8,069 bases of DNA, taken from positions 1 through 8,069 of the forward strand of contig JBDTLH010000118.1 in NCBI GenBank assembly GCA_039934875.1, read 5' to 3'. This document shows, piece by piece, positions 1 to 5,437 of the stretch. Source of the DNA: JBDTLH01 sp039934875. Its GTDB lineage: Bacteria > Acidobacteriota > Terriglobia > Terriglobales > Acidobacteriaceae. Numbering within the stretch: position 1 is the first letter of the stretch; the number at the start of each line of letters is the position of its first letter. Both the position numbers and the translations under genes were made by a program. The notes beneath the pieces were generated by a model. It was not told where the DNA came from. It saw nothing but the letters and a program-made list of their open reading frames with translations, and searched no databases.

Positions 1-3
1 CAG

Positions 4-121
4 ACGCCAGCTTCCAGTTTGTACTGGCCGCTGGTAGCTGGCAGCTAAGGGGAAGTCACCAAACGCCAGCTTCCAGTTAGTGCTCTGACTTTACTGGTAG
101 CTGGTAGCCGGTGACTGGGTC
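4..121 (+). repeat. Inverted and tandem heptamer repeats upstream of mreC
   Basis: Two related units lie side by side. Each starts with the same 16 bases, ACGCCAGCTTCCAGTT, at 4-19 and 63-78, and each ends in a 7-base-period array of CTGGTAG-like heptamers. The first array runs 24-51 (CTGGCCG, CTGGTAG, CTGGCAG, CTAAGGG) and the second 94-121 (CTGGTAG twice, CCGGTGA, CTGGGTC). The left arms are the same heptamer in reverse orientation, so each unit can fold into a hairpin: 7-17 with 31-41, and 66-77 with 93-104, each with one mismatch. The second array ends exactly at the mreC start codon, and its CCGGTGA variant supplies the Shine-Dalgarno-like GGTGA. The array may continue left of the window. 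It could be a chromosomal interspersed repeat or a structured leader; I cannot tell which. Confidence 0.75.
110..114 (+). promoter_or_regulatory. Probable ribosome binding site of mreC, inside the heptamer array
   Basis: GGTGA lies 7 bases before the ATG at 122 and matches the GGUGA part of the anti-Shine-Dalgarno complement. It is created by a variant heptamer in the upstream array. An in-frame TAG at 98-100 rules out a longer MreC, and 122 is the first ATG after it. Confidence 0.5.
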
Positions 122-1282
122 ATGGAGAATTTTTACAGCCGAAACCGCAATCCCATTGTGCTGGTGGCGTTGGTGTTTGCCCAGGTGATTGCGCTGGCGA
201 CGCAGGTGAAGCGCGCCGATCCCGCCAAGCCGAGCGGGGACAAGGCGCGGTTGCTGCGGGTGTGGGTGATCGAGGCGCTGGCTCCTCCGGAGCGGCTGTT
301 TGTGCGGGTGGGCGGCGGAGCGCGCAACCTGTGGCACGCGTATGTGGCGCTGCATAACACCAATCAGGAAAATACCGAGTTGCAGCAGGAGGTGAATGGG
401 CTGCGGGCGGAGCGTGTCCGTCTGTCACAAGAGGCGCAGCGCACGCAGGAGCTGGAGCGGCTCTTCGGCTTCAAGGAGCAATATGCGTCAAAGACAGTCG
501 CGGCGCAGGTCATCGGATCGAGCGGCACTGATTTGTCGCACGTGTTGTATATCGATAAAGGCGAGCGCAATGGGTTGAAGCCGGAGATGGCGGTGGTGAC
601 GCCGGACGGAATTGTGGGCAAGGTGCGCGAGGTGTATCCCACTTCGGCGCAGGTGCTGCTGTTGAACGATCAGCAGAGCGGAGTGGGGGTGTTGCTGGAG
701 AAGAGCCGCCGGCAGGGCGTCATGAAGGGATCGGCATCGGGCATTCTTGAGGTGCATTACGTGATGTCGGATGAGAAGGTGGAGGCGGGAGAGAAGGTAT
801 ATACCAGCGGCGGGGACCGGATCTTTCCGAAGGGGCTGGAGGTGGGGGAGGTGATCGGTTCCGTGCCTGATAAGGAGCGCGATGGCTTTCAGGTGATCCG
901 GGTGCGTCCCAATGCCAACTTGTTCCGTCTGGAGGAGGTGCTGGTGGTGACCAAGATGGAGGAGCGGGTGCCGGAGAGCAGCGCGGCTGATGCGCAGCAG
1001 CCGACGAATGCGGAGATGCTGGCGGCGCGGCTGCCGGGGATCGATCCGAAGGCGGTGGAGACGGTGCCAAAGGTGGATGCGAACGGCAAGGCGATCACGC
1101 CACCTCCGATCAGACCGGCTAAGGCGCTCCTGCCGGATCGTTTTAGTCCGCCGGAGGAGCGGGTGTTGCGGCGGGGTGCATCCGGCAGGATGCCGGACGC
1201 TACCACGGGCAAGATGCCGGTGCCACCGGCGAAGGCGCCACAGGTGAAGGTCAGCGAATCGAGGGCGCAGGGGCCGCAGTAA
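122..1282 (+). CDS. mreC: Rod shape-determining protein MreC
   Basis: This is a scaffold protein of the elongasome, anchored in the inner membrane, that links cytoplasmic MreB to periplasmic PBP2. The 386-residue product has a short cytoplasmic N-terminus, one membrane segment at about residues 11-28, and a predicted coiled coil at about 74-113 rich in Glu, Gln, Leu and Arg. The periplasmic beta domains span about 120-278 and include the family-typical YIDKGERNGLKPEMAVV and TSGGDRIFPKGLEVGEV stretches. The last ~105 residues are Pro/Ala-rich, low in complexity and probably disordered. E. coli MreC also has a long Pro-rich tail. A palindromic repeat is translated in frame in this tail at about residues 352-368. 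The start is fixed by an upstream stop at 98 and a GGTGA element. mreD follows after 10 bases. Identity is secure; the function of the tail is unknown. Confidence 0.95.
   Translation: MENFYSRNRNPIVLVALVFAQVIALATQVKRADPAKPSGDKARLLRVWVIEALAPPERLFVRVGGGARNLWHAYVALHNTNQENTELQQEVNGLRAERVRLSQEAQRTQELERLFGFKEQYASKTVAAQVIGSSGTDLSHVLYIDKGERNGLKPEMAVVTPDGIVGKVREVYPTSAQVLLLNDQQSGVGVLLEKSRRQGVMKGSASGILEVHYVMSDEKVEAGEKVYTSGGDRIFPKGLEVGEVIGSVPDKERDGFQVIRVRPNANLFRLEEVLVVTKMEERVPESSAADAQQPTNAEMLAARLPGIDPKAVETVPKVDANGKAITPPPIRPAKALLPDRFSPPEERVLRRGASGRMPDATTGKMPVPPAKAPQVKVSESRAQGPQ
1181..1220 (+). repeat. Palindromic repeat translated in frame inside the mreC tail
   Basis: TCCGGCAGGATGCCGGA at 1181-1197 is a perfect 7-base stem with a 3-base loop. 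A second, weaker copy, GGCAAGATGCCGG, lies 24 bases later at 1208-1220 and repeats GGCAGGATGCCGG (1184-1196) with one change. The pair encodes GRMPDATTGKMP, where RMP and KMP recur with an eight-residue period. A further inverted pair lies just upstream: CGCTCCT at 1125-1131 with AGGAGCG at 1155-1161. It looks like an interspersed palindromic element that inserted without breaking the frame, but copy number elsewhere in the genome cannot be seen here. Confidence 0.55.
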
Positions 1283-1292
1283 AGATTGCATT

Positions 1293-1817
1293 ATGGATTC
1301 GAGCGTCAGCTACAGCACGCGCAAAGAGATCGAGGTGCACAGCTTCAGCGGTGCGGTGACGCTGTTGGTGCCGCTGGCGGCGATTTTGTTGCAGGCGTTC
1401 GTGTCGCTGCGGATTCCGATGTTCCGGGTGTTCGATCTGCCATTGCTGGTGACGATCTTTTTCGCGGTGGCGCGGCGCAATCCGATCGCGGGATCAGTGA
1501 CTGGGGCGCTGATAGGCACGGGGCAGGATGCCGCGTCGGGGCTGCCGGTGGGCATCAACGGGATCGCCAACACGGTGGTGGGATATTTCGCTTCTTCGAT
1601 CAGCGTGAAGATTGATGTGGAGAACCCCGGCTCAAGGCTGATCATGATTTTCGGATTCAAGCTGCTGCACGATGTGATTGGATATCTGGTGCAATCGCGC
1701 ATTTTAGGTAACGATCTGCTGTACAGAACGCGCTATGAGCTGGGCAGCGCACTCGCCAATGCTGTGCTCGGGGTAGCGCTGTTTGGTCTGCTGGACCGGT
1801 TGAAGCAGCGGAGATAG
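1293..1817 (+). CDS. mreD: Rod shape-determining protein MreD
   Basis: This small inner-membrane protein acts with MreC, MreB, PBP2 and RodA in lateral wall synthesis. The 174-residue product is strongly hydrophobic, with about five or six membrane segments: roughly residues 20-38, 44-61, 66-84, 90-104, 115-134 and 151-168. The family-typical Gly/Asp/Ser-rich stretch is at about 75-90 (GTGQDAASGLPVGING), comparable to the G-x-x-x-D-x-x-S-G-x-P-x-G-x-N of other MreD proteins. Length is normal for the family. The N-terminal ~18 residues are polar and cytoplasmic. No good Shine-Dalgarno precedes the ATG. It lies 10 bases after the mreC stop, so translation is probably coupled to mreC. Only 2 bases separate its TAG from the mrdA start. 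Confidence 0.92.
   Translation: MDSSVSYSTRKEIEVHSFSGAVTLLVPLAAILLQAFVSLRIPMFRVFDLPLLVTIFFAVARRNPIAGSVTGALIGTGQDAASGLPVGINGIANTVVGYFASSISVKIDVENPGSRLIMIFGFKLLHDVIGYLVQSRILGNDLLYRTRYELGSALANAVLGVALFGLLDRLKQRR
1810..1813 (+). promoter_or_regulatory. Ribosome binding site of mrdA
   Basis: GGAG lies 6 bases before the ATG at 1820, inside the last codons of mreD. The overlap of this site with mreD coding sequence supports translational coupling. Confidence 0.65.
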
Positions 1818-1819
1818 AG

Positions 1820-3892
1820 ATGGCAAGCGACAACGAAAACGGCAACAACGGTGTGCAGCGGGAAGAGAAGGTGGCGAGCTCGAAACTCGCTTTCTTCCAG
1901 TATTTCGTGCTGGCGCTGATGCTGGCGCTGTCGTTCCGGCTGTGGAGGCTGCAGATAGTGGGCAGCGAAAAGTACGCACAGTTGGCGCTGGAAAACCGCA
2001 TTCGCGAGGTCCCGGTGCTGGCCCCGAGAGGAAAGATACTCGAACGCGAGGGGCGGGTGATCGTGGACAACTATCCCTCGTTCTCGGCGCTGCTGCTGCG
2101 CGAAGACAACGGGGAACGGCTCTCGGCGGCGGACTATCAGAAGTATGCCGACGCGTTGCATATATCGATCGAGCAGATCAAGCAGCGCATTCGGGGATCG
2201 GCGACGCAGGGTACTCCGGTGGTGGTGAAGGACGAGGTGTCGTTCGATGAGCTCTCTTATATTGAATCGCACCGCGACCAGCTGCCGATGCTGGAGGTGA
2301 TGAGCGTGAGCCGTCGCCTGTATCCCAAGAACGGGTTTGCGGCGCACCTGATCGGATATGTTGGGCAGGTGAGCGAGGCGATGCTTGACCAGCCGCAGTA
2401 TGAGCTATATCAGCCGGGCGCGGTGGTGGGGCAATCGGGGCTGGAGCAGTGGTATAACGACGTGCTGATGGGGGAGGACGGTTCGCGGCGGGTGCTGGTC
2501 AATTCGACGGGCAAGGAGGTCGGCAAGCTGAATAACGTGCCAGCCGTGCCGGGGCATCCGTTGAAGACGACCATTGATCTGGACATACAGAAAGCCGCGG
2601 AAGAGGCGCTGGAGGGCAGGAACGGCGCGATTATCGCGATGGACCCGCGCACCGGCAATATTCTGGCAATGGTGAGCCGTCCGGCATTTGATCCCAATGC
2701 TTTTGCGGTGCGCATCTCGCGGCAGGATTGGAACAAACTGGTTACCGACGAGGCGCACCCGCTACTGAATAAGGCGATCCAAGCGCAGTTGGCGCCGGGG
2801 TCGGTGTTCAAGATCATCATGTCGGTGGCGGGGACGGAAGAGGGCATTGCGCAGAACCTGCACGTGAATTGCAGTGGAGGCGGCGTCTTCTACGGAAGGT
2901 ATTTCAAGTGCTGGGTAACGGCGGAGCATCGCACCCACGGGGCGGTGGACCTGTCGAAGGGGATATTCCAATCCTGTGACGTGTTTTTCTATACGCTGGC
3001 GGAGAGGCTGGGAATCAGCAAGATCGCGAAGTGGGCGCACTTGTTTGGCCTGGGACATAAGACGGGCATCGATCTGGCGAACGAAGCCAGCGGGGTGATG
3101 CCGAGCGAGGAGTGGAAGCTGAGGAACTTCCGCCAGAAGTGGTTCGCCGGGGAGACCATCTCGGTGGGGATCGGTCAAGGCGCGGTGGCGACGACGCCCA
3201 TTCAGCTTTTACGTGCGGTGGCCGGGGTATCGAGCGATGGAGTTCTACGGCGTCCGCGGCTGGTGGATCCGGCGGAGCTGCCGGAGGAGATGCGGCAGCG
3301 CTATATCGATAAGGCGGATGCGACCGGGGTGCCCGAGGAAGTGAAAATTCCCATTGACCAGCAGAGTTGGATGACGATCACCGATGCGATGGCGGGAGTG
3401 GTGACCCCTGGGGTTGGCACCGCGCCCAGCGCGCATTTGCAGGGAATCGATTTCGCGGGCAAGACCGGATCGGCGCAGATCCTATCGAATGCGCTGAAGG
3501 CGAAGCTCGGCGGGGGCAAGAAGTTGCGCGACAATGGATGGTTCGTGGGGGTAGCGCCGCGGCGCGATCCGGAGATCGCGGTGGTAACGCTGCTGGAGCA
3601 GGGGGAGCACGGCTACCTGGCGGCGCGAGCGGCATCGCAGGTGATCCGGGCGTATGTGGACAAGCGGCGCCTGGCGGAACACAATGCGGTGAAGACGGCG
3701 AGGGGAGTAGCGGCGGAGAAGCCAATCGAGGCGGCGGGGATATGGGGCGCGGATGCCAAGGGACAAGGCGCGGGAGGATCGTTGAATGGCGGTAGCTGGA
3801 AGATCTTGCCGGGGGTGAGAGACGGCGCGGCGGCGCTGATGTTGACTCCGGCGTACGCTGATTCGTTGCGGCATGAGCAGGAGGCGCACTGA
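1820..3892 (+). CDS. mrdA: Penicillin-binding protein 2, peptidoglycan D,D-transpeptidase of the elongasome
   Basis: A class B penicillin-binding protein that cross-links new glycan strands made by RodA in the side wall. The 690-residue product has a cytoplasmic N-terminus, one membrane segment at about 24-42, and a dimerisation/pedestal domain at about 60-240. That domain includes APRGKILEREGRVIVDN and the G-x-x-G-L-E-x-x-Y motif at 204-212. The transpeptidase domain spans about 265-612. Its active-site motifs are complete: S328-V-F-K331 (acylated Ser328), S385-C-D387 (the SxN/D motif) and K548-T-G-S551. C351 and C364 lie between the first two motifs. It is somewhat longer than the 633-residue E. 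coli protein. The extra is mostly a Gly/Ala-rich tail after about residue 615 with no recognisable domain. The stop overlaps the rodA start by one base, matching the PBP2-RodA partnership. Confidence 0.95.
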   Translation: MASDNENGNNGVQREEKVASSKLAFFQYFVLALMLALSFRLWRLQIVGSEKYAQLALENRIREVPVLAPRGKILEREGRVIVDNYPSFSALLLREDNGERLSAADYQKYADALHISIEQIKQRIRGSATQGTPVVVKDEVSFDELSYIESHRDQLPMLEVMSVSRRLYPKNGFAAHLIGYVGQVSEAMLDQPQYELYQPGAVVGQSGLEQWYNDVLMGEDGSRRVLVNSTGKEVGKLNNVPAVPGHPLKTTIDLDIQKAAEEALEGRNGAIIAMDPRTGNILAMVSRPAFDPNAFAVRISRQDWNKLVTDEAHPLLNKAIQAQLAPGSVFKIIMSVAGTEEGIAQNLHVNCSGGGVFYGRYFKCWVTAEHRTHGAVDLSKGIFQSCDVFFYTLAERLGISKIAKWAHLFGLGHKTGIDLANEASGVMPSEEWKLRNFRQKWFAGETISVGIGQGAVATTPIQLLRAVAGVSSDGVLRRPRLVDPAELPEEMRQRYIDKADATGVPEEVKIPIDQQSWMTITDAMAGVVTPGVGTAPSAHLQGIDFAGKTGSAQILSNALKAKLGGGKKLRDNGWFVGVAPRRDPEIAVVTLLEQGEHGYLAARAASQVIRAYVDKRRLAEHNAVKTARGVAAEKPIEAAGIWGADAKGQGAGGSLNGGSWKILPGVRDGAAALMLTPAYADSLRHEQEAH
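3879..3884 (+). promoter_or_regulatory. Ribosome binding site of rodA
   Basis: A perfect AGGAGG lies 7 bases before the rodA ATG at 3892, inside the last codons of mrdA. It is the strongest Shine-Dalgarno I see among the four shape genes. It decides the start that overlaps the mrdA stop (TGATG). Confidence 0.85.
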
Positions 3893-4992
3893 TGCGGCGC
3901 TTTGTTTCTCTACGCGATTTCGATTGGCTGCTGCTGGGGCTGGTGCTGCTGATCTGCGCGCTGGGCACGGTGGAGATTTATTCGACGACGGTGACCTCCA
4001 GGCTGGCGGACACGCACATGCATCTGAAACAAATCGAGTGGATTGTGGCGGGCTTGATGGTGATGTTCATGGTCAGCCTGATCAACTATCAGGTGCTGCT
4101 TGACAACGTCTATTGGGCCTATGGAGCGTCGGTGGCCGCATTGGTGGCGGTGCTGGCGGTGGGACAGCGGTACCTGGGCGCAAAGCGGTGGATACGCGTT
4201 CCGGGAGTAGGGCATTTTCAGCCGTCGGAGTGGGTCAAGCTGGTGTTGATCATTGCGGTGGCGAAATATTTTGCCGACCTCGCCCGTGAAGAGCTGACCT
4301 GGCCGGAGATTATCAAGGCGGGCGCAATCGTGCTCATTCCGATGGCGCTGGTGCTCAAGCAACCCGATCTGGGGACGGCGCTGACATATCTGCCTGCGTT
4401 GCTGGCGGGGCTGCTGCTGGCGGGGATAAGCTGGAAGCAGGCGACCGTGATAGTAGTGCTGGGTGCGGCATTGGTGGTCCCGGTTTGGCACTGGGGTTTG
4501 AAGCCTTACCAGAAGGCGCGCCTGACCAGCTTTATGAATCCCGAGGAGGATGCGAGAGGGTCGGGCTATCAGGTGCAGCAGTCGCTGATTGCGGTGGGAT
4601 CGGGCGGGCTTTGGGGCAAGGGGGTCAAGGCTGGGACACAGACCCAGGGGCAGTTTTTGCCCATTCCTTACACGGATTTCATCTTTGCGGCCTGGAGCGA
4701 GGAGCACGGCTTCGTGGGGGCGCTGGTGATGTTGCTGCTATACTTTTTAGTATTGATGCGTTTGATCCAGAACGCACAAACCGCGCACGACCGCGGCGGC
4801 GCATTTCTCATTATGGGTGTGGTGGCGGTAATTACCTTCCAGATCCTGGTGAATGTAGGAATGGTGGTTGGCTGGATGCCGGTCACGGGCATCCCTTTGC
4901 CGCTTATGAGTTATGGGGGATCGTCGGTTTTGTTTACTTTTCTGGCGCTGGGCATGGTGATGAATGTGCGTATGCGCAGGTTTGTAAATTAG
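3892..4992 (+). CDS. rodA: Peptidoglycan glycosyltransferase RodA (SEDS family)
   Basis: A SEDS-family membrane enzyme that polymerises lipid II into glycan strands, working as a pair with PBP2. The 366-residue product is close to the usual family length and has about ten hydrophobic segments. Family signatures are clear: GAKRWI at 96-101, QPSEW at 110-114, KQPDLGTAL at 156-164, QQSLIAVGSGGLWGKG at 229-244, PYTDFIFA at 259-266, and the PLPLMSYGGSS signature at 335-345. Asp262 in YTDFIFA lines up with the catalytically essential Asp262 of E. coli RodA. The gene starts within the mrdA stop codon behind a strong AGGAGG. It is the last gene of the shape cluster and is followed by hairpins. FtsW is the main alternative for SEDS proteins. 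RodA is preferred because of the mreCD and PBP2 neighbours. Confidence 0.95.
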   Translation: MRRFVSLRDFDWLLLGLVLLICALGTVEIYSTTVTSRLADTHMHLKQIEWIVAGLMVMFMVSLINYQVLLDNVYWAYGASVAALVAVLAVGQRYLGAKRWIRVPGVGHFQPSEWVKLVLIIAVAKYFADLAREELTWPEIIKAGAIVLIPMALVLKQPDLGTALTYLPALLAGLLLAGISWKQATVIVVLGAALVVPVWHWGLKPYQKARLTSFMNPEEDARGSGYQVQQSLIAVGSGGLWGKGVKAGTQTQGQFLPIPYTDFIFAAWSEEHGFVGALVMLLLYFLVLMRLIQNAQTAHDRGGAFLIMGVVAVITFQILVNVGMVVGWMPVTGIPLPLMSYGGSSVLFTFLALGMVMNVRMRRFVN

Positions 4993-5008
4993 ACTGTATG
5001 GCAGGAAA

Positions 5009-5040
5009 CTTCGCGAAGCGCCGGTAGCCCGGCGGCGAAG
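5009..5040 (+). terminator. Compound GC-rich hairpin after rodA, possible terminator or mRNA 3' end
   Basis: The outer arms CTTCGC (5009-5014) and GCGAAG (5035-5040) pair perfectly. Inside them CGCCGG (5019-5024) pairs with CCGGCG (5029-5034) around a TAGC loop, leaving a 4-base GAAG bulge. It lies 17 bases after the rodA stop. No T-run follows directly (the next bases are AGAAAATTTGAG), so it is not a classical intrinsic terminator. It could protect the 3' end of the shape-gene mRNA or pause transcription. Confidence 0.45.
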
Positions 5041-5056
5041 AGAAAATTTGAGTTTT

Positions 5057-5076
5057 CCTCGACGGCTTTGCCGAGG
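5057..5076 (+). other. Second hairpin downstream of rodA
   Basis: CGGC (5063-5066) pairs with GCCG (5070-5073) around TTT, and CCT pairs with AGG outside a CGA bulge. Alternatively CCTCG (5057-5061) pairs with CGAGG (5072-5076). TTTT at 5053-5056 and AAAA at 5082-5085 could extend the helix. There is no T-run after it. It lies 16 bases after the first hairpin, so the two may act together. Confidence 0.35.
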
Positions 5077-5164
5077 GGACGAAAAGGACAACGCCGCGCA
5101 CAGGAGCACGGCGAAAGTTTATAACCGGCCGCAATCGAAGAAGGGCCGGGCAGGATCCAGGATT

Positions 5165-5190
5165 CGAGATCAAAGACCGAGATCAAAGAC
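5165..5190 (+). repeat. Perfect tandem 13-base duplication in the leader
   Basis: CGAGATCAAAGAC occurs twice with no gap, at 5165-5177 and 5178-5190. It is followed by a partial third copy (AAAGATCGGAG). The stretch is purine-rich and non-coding. Confidence 0.85.
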
Positions 5191-5204
5191 AAAGATCGGA
5201 GCTA

Positions 5205-5263
5205 TTCCGGCAAGGAAACGGCCCCCTGTAACAGTACAGTGTGTTTGGCCACAATGTCCGGAA
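5205..5263 (+). other. Nested complementary arms in the leader
   Basis: TTCCGG (5205-5210) can pair with CCGGAA (5258-5263). Inside, GGCC (5220-5223) can pair with GGCC (5247-5250). The remaining apical part contains CTGT and ACAG as a further possible short stem. The arms are short, and whether this folds is uncertain. Confidence 0.25.
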
Positions 5264-5311
5264 GGCAGAGATGAGAGATGTTTGCGGACCGCAACGATCA
5301 CGATAACGACA

Positions 5312-5337
5312 CAGAAAATTCGAGCAGAAAATTCGGT
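5312..5337 (+). repeat. Second 13-base-period duplication, A-rich, in the leader
   Basis: CAGAAAATTCG occurs at 5312-5322 and 5325-5335, giving a 13-base period of CAGAAAATTCGAG then CAGAAAATTCGGT. Each copy contains AAATT. In RNA this fits the loose RNase E cleavage preference of purine, any base, then A/U-U-U. The element lies about 100 bases upstream of the start codon of an RNase E/G gene. Confidence 0.8.
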
Positions 5338-5408
5338 GCAATATCATCGTCGCGCGGCGCGCATAGGATGCTCTCGCGTCCCGCACTCCTGAATTCCCGC
5401 CCTTCTTG

Positions 5409-5432
5409 ATTGCTGCCTCAGCAGTGCAGGAG
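5409..5432 (+). promoter_or_regulatory. Short hairpin and ribosome binding site of the RNase E/G gene
   Basis: TGCTG (5411-5415) pairs with CAGCA (5419-5423) around CCT, extendable by one wobble and one A-T pair to 5409-5425. Two bases later comes AGGAG (5428-5432), 5 bases before the ATG at 5438. The hairpin sits at the edge of the ribosome footprint and could affect initiation. An in-frame TGA at 5390-5392 excludes a longer upstream start. Confidence 0.6.
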
Positions 5433-5437
5433 ACAGC

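Larger units (their letters stand above)
4993..5437 (+). other. Long non-coding leader/intergenic region between rodA and the RNase E/G gene
   Basis: These 445 bases hold no convincing gene. Going downstream they contain a compound hairpin (5009-5040), a second hairpin (5057-5076), a tandem 13-base duplication (5165-5190), nested complementary arms (5205-5263), a second 13-base duplication (5312-5337), and a small hairpin just before the Shine-Dalgarno (5409-5425). Promoter matches are weak. TATAAC at 5120 and TATCAT at 5342 resemble -10 boxes, but neither has a good -35 at the usual distance. The region is locally richer in A than the flanking genes. Its length and structure would suit a regulated 5' leader for the RNase gene, but this is inference. 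Confidence 0.6.

Noticed and set aside
1..121. A CRISPR-like array from the repeats at the left edge
   Set aside because: The repeats are 7-base tandem units in inverted arms, without unique spacers of constant length.
488..1291. Antisense frame of 267 codons opposite mreC
   Set aside because: The His/Arg/Leu-rich product is typical of a shadow frame, and mreC on the plus strand is unambiguous.
3910..4707. Antisense frame of 265 codons opposite rodA
   Set aside because: The Arg/Gln/His-rich product has no family features. The plus-strand RodA motifs explain the sequence.
5120..5347. TATAAC (5120) and TATCAT (5342) as -10 boxes for the RNase gene
   Set aside because: Neither has a recognisable -35 hexamer at 16-18 bases, so I do not call a promoter at either site.
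5048..5392. A 114-codon open frame in the leader, in the same frame as the RNase
   Set aside because: It needs a TTG start, has no ribosome site, is Arg-rich with no recognisable family, and runs through the tandem repeats and hairpins. It looks like a chance frame.
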